61,292 nucleotides of DNA from an uncultured Clostridia bacterium (GCA_947632195.1 CANROE010000008.1:1-61292); one strand, 5' to 3'. Counted from the stretch's first letter, positions 6,722 to 17,400 are shown. Translations and numbers: made by a program. The notes: generated from the letters alone by a model not told the origin.

Positions 6722-6752
6722 AAGACGGGGCGGTCATTCCGTCCCGTTTATC
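6722..6752. terminator. Bidirectional terminator between convergent genes
   Basis: A 9-bp stem with one mismatch (6726-6734 with 6740-6748) has T-rich sequence on both sides. It serves tadA on the plus strand, and overlaps the last codons of the membrane protein gene on the minus strand. Confidence 0.65.
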
Positions 6753-7699
6753 CGCTTGAAGCCGTTTTCCCGCATGATCGTTTCGAGCCGCTGCGGCAGG
6801 CATGCCGAGCGAAGAAAGAGGATACCCCGCCCGATCAGCCAGACAAAGAGCAGAATTTCGGAGAGGATACAGCACAAAATTTTCAGCAAGAGGTGCATGC
6901 GCTGCCAGAGCGATCGTCCCCGCACGATGTCGCCTTCGACGGTATTTCCCGCGATCTTTGCGCGGTAAAGATAATCTCCGTACACAAAACTTTTGCAGAG
7001 CAGCAGTTCCGCCGTTTCGACGTGCATGTCGATCAGGCGGTTCTTTTTTTCTTCTTTCAGAAAAAACGTATTGTGTTCGCGGCCCACGACGCTTACCTTC
7101 GGCGCGATGAGAATGTACACGGCGCAGAGGGCGATAAAGCACCCCACGCCGATCCCCGTGTAGGCGTTCATGGGGCTCACGACTCCCGTCTCGGTCTGCA
7201 TGTTCAAGATCGCCATCTGTGTGGTCAGGATCGCGATCAGGGCGACACAGAAGTTGATGATCTTGATGTTGCGGTAGTAGTGCCCCCTGTTCTTTGTGCG
7301 GATGAGCCCCGCGATCGCAAACCCCAGCTCGCAAAAGGAGAGGAAGGCGAGGAGCAACACAGGCAGCATGCCGTTGTTTTTAATTTTGCGCTCGATGAAG
7401 AACATGCGGCTCATAAAGCCGATATAAACAAGGCTCGACAGAAGGAGAAAGACCGCCGTTAAAGTGTTGCGCTGTTTGAACGTGAGCCGTTTCGTCTTGA
7501 CGCCGAGCACGCATTCGAGCTTTGCAAGGAGCAGGGCGAAGGTATAGACGGCGATACTGATGAGGTTGTAGTCGGTGAAAAATCCGATCACGAGCTTTCC
7601 GCAGGCGAGGGCGTAGGAAAAGCAGAGCCCGATGATCGTGTTTACCACCGTCCTCTGTTCAAACGAAAGCGCCCTGTATTTGCGGATAAGACTGCTCAT
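6734..7699 (-). CDS. Polytopic membrane protein, function unknown
   Basis: A 321-residue protein with about seven hydrophobic segments. Four to six lie in residues 20-205, then comes a soluble stretch of about 60 residues (FFLKEEKKNRLIDMHVETAE), then a final membrane segment near 275-295. The opening helices are loosely reminiscent of cation-diffusion-facilitator N-termini, but metal-binding HD motifs are missing, so I do not call it a transporter. An AGGAGG site precedes the ATG. It is the second gene of an operon with the 8260 gene (24 bp gap). Confidence 0.7.
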   Translation of the reverse strand: MSSLIRKYRALSFEQRTVVNTIIGLCFSYALACGKLVIGFFTDYNLISIAVYTFALLLAKLECVLGVKTKRLTFKQRNTLTAVFLLLSSLVYIGFMSRMFFIERKIKNNGMLPVLLLAFLSFCELGFAIAGLIRTKNRGHYYRNIKIINFCVALIAILTTQMAILNMQTETGVVSPMNAYTGIGVGCFIALCAVYILIAPKVSVVGREHNTFFLKEEKKNRLIDMHVETAELLLCKSFVYGDYLYRAKIAGNTVEGDIVRGRSLWQRMHLLLKILCCILSEILLFVWLIGRGILFLRSACLPQRLETIMRENGFKRINGTE

Positions 7700-7723
7700 G
7701 ACCGGACCTCCTTTTTGCGGTTT

Positions 7724-8260
7724 TCAGATGAGTTCTGCGCGGAGCAGATCGTTCCCTTTTTCGAGAATGTTTGCGAGCTTTTCCTCCGTTTGGTCGATGA
7801 CGGGCAGCACTTCCCTTGTCTTCTTTGCGGCGAGTTTCTGATAGATGACGTAGTTCACGCCGCACAAGACAAGCCCGAAAACGCCGAGGACGATCCCCCC
7901 TGCAAGGGCGGGCAAGCTGTTTTCGACGAGCATGACAAGGCTCATTCCGCCGCCGAGGAGCAGCGCCCCCACGATGCCGAGAAGATAGGCAAATACGCTC
8001 GCGCCCATCGTTTTGGAGCGCTCCAACCTGTCGAGCGTTTCAAGCGTCTCTTCCGCCTGCCGTTCGAGTTTGTTGAGTTCCTGTCTGTGTTTTTGCTTTC
8101 TGTCCCGCTTGAAAGAGAGGGTGACCCCGCCCGCGACGGACGCAGACGATCCCGTGACTTCCCAGCCGAATGCCTCGTACATGTCCATTGCCTTGGTTTG
8201 TTCCTTCGCCTTCACCGAGACCGTCTTGTACTCGTAGGTGACAAAATCTTTTTCCTGCAT
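7724..8260 (-). CDS. Two-TM membrane protein with DUF4177-like N-terminus
   Basis: A 178-residue protein. Residues 8-50 (YEYKTVSVKAKEQ... AFGWEV) resemble the short DUF4177-type fold. Residues 51-85 are a charged, probably coiled-coil segment, followed by two membrane helices (about 88-112 and 118-140) and a charged tail. The ATG at 8260 has a GGAGGAG site, so I prefer it to the longer frame reaching 8347. It heads a two-gene operon divergent from the TetR regulator, which may control it. Function unknown. Confidence 0.72.
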   Translation of the reverse strand: MQEKDFVTYEYKTVSVKAKEQTKAMDMYEAFGWEVTGSSASVAGGVTLSFKRDRKQKHRQELNKLERQAEETLETLDRLERSKTMGASVFAYLLGIVGALLLGGGMSLVMLVENSLPALAGGIVLGVFGLVLCGVNYVIYQKLAAKKTREVLPVIDQTEEKLANILEKGNDLLRAELI

Positions 8261-8318
8261 ATGATAACTCCTCCGATAGAAATTTGTCTTGCGCCTTGCC
8301 CGCCGACGCGCGTTTCGG

Positions 8319-8347
8319 TTGACTTTTTCGTAAGACAAGTGTATCAT
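8319..8347 (+). promoter_or_regulatory. Promoter of the TetR-family gene
   Basis: -35 TTGACT (8319-8324), 17-bp spacer, -10 TATCAT (8342-8347). It sits in the divergent region between the regulator and the 8260 operon, where a TetR operator would be expected. No clean palindrome is obvious. Confidence 0.7.
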
Positions 8348-8445
8348 ATACTATCATCGGCGCAAATGCAAGCGCGGAGAAGGGCGTTGAAACAAAGCCA
8401 CGGAAAACGTCCGCCGAAATGAAACACAATGGGAGGTTTTGTATC

Positions 8446-8967
8446 GTGGAATATGCCCCCGAGGAGTACACGAGGTATTACATCGTGCAGGCGCTCTTCA
8501 AACTCATGAACGAATACGAATTCCAAAAGATCGGCGTCACTGACATCGCCGAAAAGGCGGGCGTGGGCAGGGCGACCTTTTACCGCTACTTCAAGCGGAA
8601 AGAGGACGTCATCGAGTATTACTTTACCCACAACACGAAAGAATTTCTCTCCGGACAGCGGTACTATCCGAGGTGCAGAGCCGACTATCGCATGATCGCC
8701 CGCGACGTGTTCGCGAAGTTCCAGAAGAACAAGGAGTGCTTTCAGCTCATCCGTAGGGCGCGCCTCGAATATCTCTATCTCGATTTTCTCAACAAAATGA
8801 TGCTCGAAACCTTTCAAAACGAGTATCCCGACAAAAATCCCTACCAGCCCTATCTGTTTGCTGGCATGCTCTTCAACGTGTCCATGGCCTGGCTCGGGGA
8901 CGGGTGCGAGGGCTCGGCGGATGAGATCGCCGAAATGTTTGTCGGGTCGATCAATATCTCCGATTGA
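8446..8967 (+). CDS. TetR/AcrR-family transcriptional regulator
   Basis: A 173-residue regulator. The N-terminal helix-turn-helix reads IGVTDIAEKAGVGRATFYRYFKRKEDV at about residues 28-54, a textbook TetR DNA-binding motif. The C-terminal helical domain is of the short all-alpha type used for ligand sensing and dimerisation. A GGGAGG site 9 nt upstream supports the GTG start at 8446 over an ATG at 8419. It is divergent from the two-membrane-protein operon and convergent with the metallopeptidases. The ligand cannot be inferred. Confidence 0.88.
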   Translation: MEYAPEEYTRYYIVQALFKLMNEYEFQKIGVTDIAEKAGVGRATFYRYFKRKEDVIEYYFTHNTKEFLSGQRYYPRCRADYRMIARDVFAKFQKNKECFQLIRRARLEYLYLDFLNKMMLETFQNEYPDKNPYQPYLFAGMLFNVSMAWLGDGCEGSADEIAEMFVGSINISD

Positions 8968-8970
8968 AAT

Positions 8971-8993
8971 ATCCCCGCGTTCTACGCGGGGAT
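8971..8993. terminator. Hairpin between convergent tetR and metallopeptidase genes
   Basis: A perfect 10-bp stem (ATCCCCGCGT/ACGCGGGGAT, loop TCT) with no strong T tract on either side. It lies directly between the two stops. Confidence 0.55.
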
Positions 8994-8998
8994 CGCCG

Positions 8999-10744
8999 TC
9001 ATTTCTTTTTGGAAACGAGGAATTTTAAAAGGACGAGAAGGACGGGAACGGCGAGCGCGCCGCCGATGATCGCGACCGTCGCGCCGACGCCGAGCCGCGC
9101 CTCTTTCTTCCACTTGGCATAGAGGTGCACTTCGCCGTTCACCTCTTTGTTTTCCGCGCTCTCCGTCAACGCTTCGTCAAGATACCAACCGTCAAACGAG
9201 TAGCCCTCCCGCTCGGGTACGGGCAAGGACACCTTTTCGCCGTAAGCCCTTTGTTCCTCCGCATAGAGGAATCCCTCCGAATAGTATTTGACGGGATAGG
9301 AGCGCAGGGTCTGCTTGTATTTCGCCTTGACGGTGCGGTCTTCCGTGACGTCGGAAAGGTCGCCGTCCCAACCGTCGAAAACGTAATCATATTGCGCGGT
9401 GGAGGGGAGCACGGGCGTTTCGCCCCCGTATTCCGCCGTGCCGCCCTCGGGAACGGTCGCTTGGTAAAGCTCCGTGCCGTCGGCGTTTAAAAAGGTCACC
9501 GTGTATTGCTGCGGGAGAAGTCCGAGATGTTTGGCGATGACGGAGAGCGCGCGCGTTTCAAAGCCGAGATTTTCCGCCGACTGCATAAAGGCAGCTTTGA
9601 AATCGTCAAAGGTCGCCTCCCGTCCCAAGAGGGGAATGAGGGAATACCACAGCGCGCCGATGCGCTCCCGCGTGAAGTAGGCGGGCATTTCCTCCCACAT
9701 TTTATATTGCGCATGGGTGAGAATGGTGCTGTTGTAGTGCACGCCGCCGAAGTCGCACCCCGCCGCGTTGTGGTCGTGCTTTTCGTGGCAGGCTGGGAAG
9801 GGTTCGCCGAAGGAGGAGGCGTAGCCGTTTTGGGGATCCTTCATCGAACGCACGCCGCCTTCCTTCTCTGCGGCGGCGTCCTCGCCCATCGTCCAGAATC
9901 TCTCGTCGGTGAGTTCGTGCCCCTCGGCGAGCGCGCCGAAGATGTCGGAGATCGCCTCGTCGATCGCTCCCGATTCGTTCATCTGCAAGAAATCGACGTT
10001 GAAATGGGTGATCGTGTGCTGGTACTCGTGCGCCATGATGTCGGCAGCTCTGCCGAGAAGGTAGAAATAGCCGTCCTCCTTTCCGTCGCCCACGCCCACG
10101 ACCGCCGCGTTGTTGTAATTGTCGAACCATCCGTGCGCGTTCTGTTCGTTCACGCCGTAGTGGATGAGCAGGCGGATCTCGCTCTCGCCCTTTTCCTTTG
10201 CATTCCCCGCGACCGCGTCGTGGCTCCCGTCCGCGCCGCGCAAAGGCACTCCCGCGCCGCCGTTCGCGTAAAAATCGTACACCTTGATGAGGTTGAGATA
10301 GGACGTGACCGCGATGGGCTCGGGAAATATGCCCGTGTCGCTATGGTAGCGCAGATCGTCCGTCAAAAACTGACCCGTCCCGTTGTGCGCATGATAGACG
10401 TAGATGTTGCGGAGGGAGTCGCCGAGGGTGTAGACGCCGTCCGAAAATTCCGTGGGTACCGTTACCTTGTTGCCGTAGACGTCCGTCTGCTCCGTTTCCG
10501 CTACAAAGGACGCGGCAGAAGAGGGGGCGGAAGAGGCGCGGTAGGGGAGGGCGGAGAGAAATTTTCCGTCCTTGTCGAAAGAGAGGGCGTATCCCGTGCC
10601 GTCCGCGCGCTCGTAGCGGCAAACTTTGCCGTAGGCAACTTCCGTCGTCTGTATGAGCCGCGCTCCGTTTCCTGCGGGGATCGCCGATGGAAAGAGCGCC
10701 GCCGCGATCGAGGCGGCGGCAAAGAGTGCAAGTGTTTTTCTCAT
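8999..10744 (-). CDS. Surface M4 (thermolysin-like) metallopeptidase with InlB-type repeats
   Basis: A 581-residue secreted protease. A signal peptide covers about residues 1-24. The thermolysin zinc site is HEYQH near residue 238, with the downstream glutamate in ESGAIDEAISDIFGAL. The C-terminal half has two InlB/Listeria-Bacteroides repeats (DGWDGDLSD...KAKY and DGWYLDEALTE...YAKW), then a membrane helix and a KKK end that would anchor it outside the cell. The ATG at 10744 overlaps the stop of its upstream paralogue (ATGA). It probably degrades extracellular protein. Confidence 0.9.
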   Translation of the reverse strand: MRKTLALFAAASIAAALFPSAIPAGNGARLIQTTEVAYGKVCRYERADGTGYALSFDKDGKFLSALPYRASSAPSSAASFVAETEQTDVYGNKVTVPTEFSDGVYTLGDSLRNIYVYHAHNGTGQFLTDDLRYHSDTGIFPEPIAVTSYLNLIKVYDFYANGGAGVPLRGADGSHDAVAGNAKEKGESEIRLLIHYGVNEQNAHGWFDNYNNAAVVGVGDGKEDGYFYLLGRAADIMAHEYQHTITHFNVDFLQMNESGAIDEAISDIFGALAEGHELTDERFWTMGEDAAAEKEGGVRSMKDPQNGYASSFGEPFPACHEKHDHNAAGCDFGGVHYNSTILTHAQYKMWEEMPAYFTRERIGALWYSLIPLLGREATFDDFKAAFMQSAENLGFETRALSVIAKHLGLLPQQYTVTFLNADGTELYQATVPEGGTAEYGGETPVLPSTAQYDYVFDGWDGDLSDVTEDRTVKAKYKQTLRSYPVKYYSEGFLYAEEQRAYGEKVSLPVPEREGYSFDGWYLDEALTESAENKEVNGEVHLYAKWKKEARLGVGATVAIIGGALAVPVLLVLLKFLVSKKK

Positions 10745-12633
10745 TTCTTTTTCTTTTTGGAAACGATCTGCCTTGCGACGATCCAGACGAGGAAACCCCC
10801 GAGCAGGACGGCGCACACGCAGACGATGGGCACAACGATATTCACGGGAGGGGAGGGCGGTGCGCTCTCCTCTTTTTCCACCCATTTGGCATAGAGCGTG
10901 ATCTCGTTTGTGACCTTGATGTTTTCTGCGGGACGGGTGCACTCTTCGTCGAGATACCACCCCGCGAACTCTTCGCCGAGGGCTCTCGTCTCTCCCGTGA
11001 GATCGGGCAGATCGAGCGCCGTGTCATAGCGGACGAGGAGATAGCCGAACTGTTTCTCCTCCGAAAGCAGGTTGACGCGATACAATTTGAGCTCCCTGCC
11101 GTAGACGGGGCGCGCCGTAAAGCTCTCCGTGACAAACCCGAGGTCGTGGCTCCAACCGAGGAAGGGATAGGAATAGGTCTCGTTTTCCTCTTTGAGGTGC
11201 AGCTCGGGCGGCGTTGCCGATTCGCCGTAAAAATAGTCTTTCTCCGAGAGGAAATTCCCGTTTTCATCCTCGAACCGCACGGTAAAAACTCTCTTTACGG
11301 TGGAGTAATCGGCGCGGACGAGCACCCAATCCCTCGTGACGTTCTTGTAAAGCTCGGGCCAGCGCGCGAACGTGTATATCTCGCTCTCGGTCATGAAACT
11401 TTCGGGATCGGCGGGAACGGGAGCGGACTCGCCGTCCTTTATGCAGAGCTCGTCGACCGCGACGTTTCTCAGGGTCCCGTCGTAAAGGTATTGATAGAAG
11501 GTCACCATATGGAAGTTCCCTTCCGCCGTGATCCCGCACTCGAAGAGGGAGCTGTCGATCGCCGAAAGCGCATCGCTGCTGAATTGCAGCTCTTCCGCAG
11601 CGCCTTTGAAACAGGTCGCAAATTCCTTTAAGGTCGCGTTCGGGGTGAGCTTGCAGAGGGTCGCATACCACAGCTGCCCGATGCACCGGCGGGTAAAAAA
11701 GTCGGGGAGCTTGCGCCAAAGGTTATATTGCATGTGGGTGAGTACGGTGCTGTTGTAATGCACCCCGCCGTTGTCGCATGTCTCGTGGGTGTGGTCGCGG
11801 TCGCAGCGCGGGTAGAGGTTCGTCGCGTTCAGGCGATAGCCGCTTCCCGGAATGATCGCCGAGCGCATGGGGTCCTTTCCTGCGGGCGCCGCGTCCTCGC
11901 CTGTCAGCCAGAATTCTTTCTCCGTGAGCTCGTGCCCTTCGATGAGCGCCCCCATGATGTCCGAGATCGCCTCGCTGATCGCCCCCGACTCGTTCAGATA
12001 GACGAGCCCGCCAACGCGGTCGGTGATCGCGTGCTGGTATTCGTGCGCCAGTACATCGGCCGCCGCTGCGGTGCGGAAGAGTGAGCCGTATGCGCTGCCG
12101 TCCCCGATCCGGAAGTATGCTGTCCCGCTGTTTTCGTCGAAGTTGTAACTTGCGTTGGAGATCGCGTAACCGTAATGGAGCAGCACTTCGATGGGCGCTT
12201 GCCCGTCTTTGCCCGCGATCCCCTCTATGGACACGCCGAGATTGCTCTCATCAGCGTAAAAATCGTAGGCGCGCACCACCGTTTCGTAGGCGCTCACGGC
12301 ATAGGGATCGTCAAAGACGCCCGTGTCGCTCGTGTAGAGCTGTTTTAAATCGACGGACGTATTGTTGTGCATATTATAAATGGAAATATTGCGTTCGGCG
12401 TCGGCAAGCGCATAGCCGCCTTCGGGGAGTTGCAAAATGTCGAGCGTCACTTCTCTGCCGAGCGCGTCCGTCTGTTTGGAGGAGACCATCGTGCCTTGCA
12501 GGGAGGAGACGCTCTCTGCAGCGTCCGCTTTGGCGGGAGATGTGTTCACGGCCGCCGCGCCGAGCGACAGCGCGCCCGCACCCGCCGCAACGAGAGCCGC
12601 GACCAAAAGCGTCTTTTGAAGGGAAAGTTTCAT
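10741..12633 (-). CDS. Surface M4 metallopeptidase with InlB-type repeats, paralogue
   Basis: A 630-residue paralogue of the next gene downstream, with the same layout. It has a signal peptide (about 1-36), a catalytic domain with HEYQHAI near residue 198 and ESGAISEAISDIMGAL, repeat domains ending in AGWYLDEECTRP...YAKW, a C-terminal membrane helix and a lysine-rich tail. The ATG at 12633 has a CGGAG site. It is the first gene of a two-gene operon driven by the promoter at 12668-12696. The pair clearly arose by tandem duplication but has diverged substantially. Confidence 0.9.
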   Translation of the reverse strand: MKLSLQKTLLVAALVAAGAGALSLGAAAVNTSPAKADAAESVSSLQGTMVSSKQTDALGREVTLDILQLPEGGYALADAERNISIYNMHNNTSVDLKQLYTSDTGVFDDPYAVSAYETVVRAYDFYADESNLGVSIEGIAGKDGQAPIEVLLHYGYAISNASYNFDENSGTAYFRIGDGSAYGSLFRTAAAADVLAHEYQHAITDRVGGLVYLNESGAISEAISDIMGALIEGHELTEKEFWLTGEDAAPAGKDPMRSAIIPGSGYRLNATNLYPRCDRDHTHETCDNGGVHYNSTVLTHMQYNLWRKLPDFFTRRCIGQLWYATLCKLTPNATLKEFATCFKGAAEELQFSSDALSAIDSSLFECGITAEGNFHMVTFYQYLYDGTLRNVAVDELCIKDGESAPVPADPESFMTESEIYTFARWPELYKNVTRDWVLVRADYSTVKRVFTVRFEDENGNFLSEKDYFYGESATPPELHLKEENETYSYPFLGWSHDLGFVTESFTARPVYGRELKLYRVNLLSEEKQFGYLLVRYDTALDLPDLTGETRALGEEFAGWYLDEECTRPAENIKVTNEITLYAKWVEKEESAPPSPPVNIVVPIVCVCAVLLGGFLVWIVARQIVSKKKKK

Positions 12634-12667
12634 GAAATGCTCCGTTTTCCGTAAAATAAACAACAAT

Positions 12668-12696
12668 ATTATAACATAAACGCAGGCAAATGTCTA
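12668..12696 (-). promoter_or_regulatory. Promoter of the M4 peptidase operon
   Basis: Minus-strand -35 TAGACA (12691-12696), 17-bp spacer, -10 TATAAT (12668-12673). It lies about 35 bp upstream of the ATG. Confidence 0.7.
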
Positions 12697-12846
12697 CGGA
12701 TAAAAATGAGATTTCCGTGAAAATGTCAAACAGTTTTTGCCAATATGAAAAATTTTTCAAACTCCGTAAAATGAGCGGCGAAACATTTGACTTTGCCCTC
12801 AAAAACAGATACAATATGTAAGGCAAAAACAATCGAGGAAATTTTC

Positions 12847-13794
12847 ATGATTACACACGGAAACGAAATCAAGTTGTTTGCAGGCAATTCCAACAGACCT
12901 CTTGCCGAGGCGATCGCAAAAAAGCTCAACACGGCGCTCGGAGAGGTGGAGGTGAGCAAGTTCTCGGACGGCGAAACGAGCGTTCACATTGCCGAGACCG
13001 TGCGCGGAAGAGATCTGTTCATCATTCAGTCGACTTCCGCCCCCGTCAACGACAATCTCATGGAATTGCTCATCATGATCGACGCCGCCAAGCGGGCCTC
13101 CGCAGGACGCGTCACAGCCGTGATGCCTTACTTCGGGTATGCCCGCCAGGACAGAAAAGCGCGCTCGCGCGACCCGATCACCGCCAAGCTCGTTGCAGAC
13201 CTTCTGACGTCTGCGGGCGCGGACCGTGTGCTCACCATGGACCTGCATGCGGCGCAGATACAGGGCTTTTTCGATATTCCCGTGGATAATCTGCTCGGCG
13301 GACCCACGCTCTATAACTACTATGCGGATAAGCTCGGGGACGACTTCATCGTCGTTTCTCCCGACATCGGTTCGGTCACCCGCTCGCGCAAGGTGGCGGA
13401 ACGGCTCGGTTGCCCTATGGCGATCATCGATAAGCGCCGCCCGCGCGCAAACGTCATGGAAGTCATGAATATCATCGGTAACGTGGAGGGGAAGCGGTGC
13501 CTCCTCGTGGACGATATGATCGACACCGCAGGGACCATCGTCCAGGGCGCGGAGGCGCTCGTGAATGCGGGCGCGAAGGAGATCAAAGCCTGCTGTACCC
13601 ATGCGGTGCTCTCTGGTCCCGCGATCGAACGGCTGGAAAATTCGGCGATCGACGAACTCGTGATGCTCGATACCATCCTTCTCCCCGAAGAAAAGAGACT
13701 GCCGAAGATGAAAATTTTGTCTACGGCGGACATCTGGGCGGCGGCGATCGAGAACGTGTATCTCGACAGGCCGATGAGCAAGATCTACGACTAA
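12847..13794 (+). CDS. prs: Ribose-phosphate pyrophosphokinase (PRPP synthetase)
   Basis: A 315-residue class I enzyme making PRPP from ribose-5-phosphate and ATP for nucleotide, His and Trp synthesis. Visible motifs are FSDGETSV near the N-terminus, the flexible-loop region [27 protein letters not shown], and the PRPP-binding loop [12 protein letters not shown] near residue 222. The ATG at 12847 with a GAGGA site gives the standard N-terminus. A terminator follows, then pth. Confidence 0.97.
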   Translation: MITHGNEIKLFAGNSNRPLAEAIAKKLNTALGEVEVSKFSDGETSVHIAETVRGRDLFIIQSTSAPVNDNLMELLIMIDAAKRASAGRVTAVMPYFGYARQDRKARSRDPITAKLVADLLTSAGADRVLTMDLHAAQIQGFFDIPVDNLLGGPTLYNYYADKLGDDFIVVSPDIGSVTRSRKVAERLGCPMAIIDKRRPRANVMEVMNIIGNVEGKRCLLVDDMIDTAGTIVQGAEALVNAGAKEIKACCTHAVLSGPAIERLENSAIDELVMLDTILLPEEKRLPKMKILSTADIWAAAIENVYLDRPMSKIYD

Positions 13795-13797
13795 GCA

Positions 13798-13823
13798 AAG
13801 CCGCTCCCCCGAGCGGCTTTTTT
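13798..13823 (+). terminator. Terminator after prs
   Basis: A 7-bp GCCGCTC/GAGCGGC stem with a CCCC loop and six T residues. Confidence 0.85.
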
Positions 13824-13865
13824 CTCCCTTTCGCGGCAAAGGGGAAACGATATGAGGGAAAAATT

Positions 13866-14429
13866 ATGTTTTTGATCGTCGGACTCGGCAATCCCGAGAA
13901 AAAATACGAAAAGACCTTCCACAATATGGGCTTTCTCGCTGCGGGAGACTGCGCGGAGCTTTTGAACGTCAAGTTCAAAAAGAAGGAATGCGAGGCGAGC
14001 GTGGCGGAAGGGTACATCGGCGGGGAAAAAGTCATCCTCGCCCGTCCGCTCACCTACATGAACGCCTCGGGCAGGGCGGTGAAACAGCTTGTCGCTAAAT
14101 ACAAAGTCTCCCCCGGGGAGCTCGTCGTCATCTACGACGATTACGACTTGCCCAAGGGACATGTCCGCATCCGTCCGAGCGGCAGCGCGGGCACACACAA
14201 CGGCATGCGTTCGGTGATCGCGGAGCTGGGCTTTTCCGACTTTGCACGGGTGCGCATCGGTATCCGCGACCCCGAGGTCGAGGCGCCCCTCATCGACTAC
14301 GTCCTCTCCGAGGTGAGGAGAGAGGACTACGACCTCTTTTCTTCGGCCTGCAAACGCGCGGCGGAGGCGGCCGTCTCTCTTGCAAAAGGGGAAAATTTCG
14401 AGCTTATCATGACGAGATATAACGGATGA
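13866..14429 (+). CDS. pth: Peptidyl-tRNA hydrolase
   Basis: A 187-residue enzyme that frees tRNA from prematurely released peptidyl-tRNA. It shows VGLGNPEKKYEKTFHNMGF (catalytic His and Asn), RPLTYMNASG, YDDYDLPKG (catalytic Asp) and GSAGTHNGMRSV. Length is normal. A GAGGGA site precedes the ATG. The stop overlaps the mfd start (ATGA), the classic pth-mfd arrangement of Firmicutes. Confidence 0.97.
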   Translation: MFLIVGLGNPEKKYEKTFHNMGFLAAGDCAELLNVKFKKKECEASVAEGYIGGEKVILARPLTYMNASGRAVKQLVAKYKVSPGELVVIYDDYDLPKGHVRIRPSGSAGTHNGMRSVIAELGFSDFARVRIGIRDPEVEAPLIDYVLSEVRREDYDLFSSACKRAAEAAVSLAKGENFELIMTRYNG

Positions 14430-17400
14430 GTTTCTTTACCTTTGAAAACCTGGGCGGGGATTATCCGCTCCTCGGGGCGAACGTGGAAAACGGCGCTCCC
14501 ACCGCCGCGTTCGGCCTTTCGGACGCGCAAAAATACCTCGTCGCGACGCTCTTCGACCGTCCCGTCGTCTACCTCACGGCGGACGCGCTGACGGCGAAAA
14601 GGGCGTACGAGGCCATCTCCGCGCTCTCCGCAAAAAAATGCGTTCTGTTGAATGCCAAGGACGAGGTGCTCACCTACCGCAAGGCGGGGAGCAAAGACGC
14701 GCTCTATCGCCGTATCAACGCCCTTGCCCGTTTTGCGAGAGGGGGCGAGGTGCTGGTCGCGGATATTGAGGCCGCCATCCAGCTCATGCCCCACCGCGTG
14801 GAGTGCGTGCGCCTCGAAACGGGGAAGGAAACGGAGATCACTGCGCTTCTTGAAAAGCTCGTCAAAATGGGCTATTCCCGCGAATACGAAGTGGAGGCAA
14901 AGGGCGTTTTCGCCCTGCGGGGGGACATCCTCGACATCTATCCCGTCAACTGCGAACACCCTGTCCGCATCGACTTTTTCGGCGACGAGGTGGAGGCGAT
15001 CAAGCCCTACGACGAGATCACGGCGGAGCGGCTGCCGCAAGTTGCGTCCCTCGATATCGTCGCGGCGACCGACGTCGTTTTAACGGAGACGGACGAGCGG
15101 GAGATCGCCGCCGTTCTTTCTTCCGAGCTCAAAAAGGCGCCGAATGCTGCGGCCTATTCCCGCATGAGCTCCGTTGCCGAAGAGATCCTCGCGGGAAATT
15201 ACACCGACTTCGTTTTGCCCCTCTGCGAAAACAGCTGCGACCTTTTCTCCCTGCTCGATGAAAACACCCTCCTGATCTTCGACGAGTGCAAACTCATCCG
15301 CGATAAATTGGATGGGCTCTACAAGGAGCACGAGGAGCGCTTCTCCCGCCTTCTGGAAGGGGGAGAAGTTATGCGCTTTTCCCGCGACCAATATGTGGGG
15401 CGGGAGGACTTTCTCTCCAACGTGGGCAACTACCGCAACCTCGCCTTGCAGACCTTCACCGGACAGACTTTTTTCTTTGAACCTCTCAAAATTTTTAATT
15501 TCAAGTCCACCCCCGCGCGGAAGTATCTCAACTCCTTCCCCGAACTGCTCATCGACGTCGGGGCATGGCGCAAGACGGGGTACCGTATCATGCTCTGGTG
15601 CGGGGGCGACGAGCGCGCCGCAAAGCTCAAAGAGGAGCTCTACGACGGGGGATATTCCGTCTCCCCGCTGCCCGCAAAGCTCGAAGAATTTTCGGGCATT
15701 GCCGTGCTCCCCGAGACCCTCTCGGGCGGGTTCATCCTGCACGAATGCAAACTCGCCGTGGTGGGCACGGGAGACCTCTTCCTCAAAGCGCCGAACGAAC
15801 GGCGGGTGAAAAAGAGGAGGGGAGATCTCTTCCTCGCGCCCGAGGTGGGGGACTATGCCGTGCACGAGACGTACGGCGTCGGCCGCATCACGGGCACCAA
15901 AAAGATCGAGACGACGGACGGCACCAAGGAGTACATTGCCCTCGAATACAAGGACGGGGACACCCTCTATGTGCCCGTCGAGCAGATGGACGTGCTCTCC
16001 AAATATATGGGCGGGGAAAATCCCTCCCTCTCCAAGATCGGCGGCGGCGAGTTCGAGCGGGTGAAGGCGCGGGTGCGCGCCTCCCTCAAAAAGATGGCGT
16101 TCGACCTCAAAGCGCTCTACGCCGAGCGGCAGGAGAAGAAGGGGTACGTCTTCCCTCCCTACCGCGAGGAGATGGACGAATTTGAGGCGGCGTTCCCCTA
16201 CGAGGACACCCCCGACCAGACCGTCTCCACCGAGGAGATTTTGGCGGATATGTGTTCCGACAAAGTGATGGACCGCCTCCTGTGCGGGGACGTGGGGTTC
16301 GGCAAGACCGAAGTCGCCCTGCGCGCCGCATATCTCTGCATTCTCGACGGGCGGCAAGCGGCGCTCATGTGTCCCTCCACCGTCCTCTCCGAACAACACC
16401 TCCGCACCGCCGAGGAGCGGATGAAGGAGTTCGGCGTGCGTATCGCCTGTCTCAACCGTTTCCGCTCCGAAAAGGAGCAGGCAGCCATTCTCTCCGCCCT
16501 CGGAAAGGGGGAGATCGACCTCGTCATCGGCACCCACCGCCTGCTCTCCAAAGATGTGAAATTCCACGATCTGGGGCTCCTCATCCTCGACGAGGAACAG
16601 CGGTTCGGCGTGGAGCACAAGGAAAAGATCAAAAACGTCAAGCGCAATGTGGACTGCCTCACGATGACGGCGACGCCCATTCCGCGCACCCTGCATTTGT
16701 CTCTTTCGGGGATCCGCGATATTTCCACCATCCAGACGCCGCCCCAAGCGCGCCTGCCCGTGCAGACCTACGTCGCCGAGGAGACGGAGACCCTCATCCG
16801 CGACGCCTGCGTGCGGGAGATCGCGCGCGGCGGACAGATCTTTTTGCTCTACAACCGCGTGGAGACCATTCACTCTTTCGCAAAGCGGGTGCAGGAGATC
16901 GTGCCCGAAGCGCGGGTCACGCTCGCCCACGGGAGAATGGACAAATCGCTGCTCGAAAAAAACGTGTTCGGCTTTTATCGCGGGGAATACGATATTCTCG
17001 TGACGACCACCATCATCGAAAACGGCGTGGACCTTCCCAACGCCAACACCCTCATCGTCATCGACGCGGACAGGTTGGGCGTCTCACAGCTCTACCAACT
17101 CAGAGGCAGAGTGGGCAGAAGTTCCCGCCTCGCCCATGCCTATTTCACCTATAAACCCGAGCGGGTGATGACCGCAAACGCCGCAGAACGGCTGAAAGCG
17201 CTCATGCAGTTCACCGAGCTCGGCAGCGGATTCAAGATCGCCATGCGCGACCTCGAAATCAGGGGCGCGGGCAACGTGCTCGGCGCCGAACAGCACGGGC
17301 ATATGGACAAGGTCGGCTACGAACTTTACGCCAAGATCCTCAAAGAGGAGCTCACGGGAGTAAGGCAGGAGGCGGTCGATCTCGACATCAAGACGACCGC

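Noticed and set aside
6734..7699. Cation diffusion facilitator transporter
   Set aside because: The first helices look loosely similar, but the metal-binding HxxxD/DxxxD residues and the cytoplasmic domain are absent.
10741..10960. Longer N-terminus for the first M4 peptidase gene (start at 10960)
   Set aside because: The extra 72 residues are read out of the upstream paralogue's end. The ATG at 10744 begins a signal peptide and overlaps the upstream stop as ATGA.
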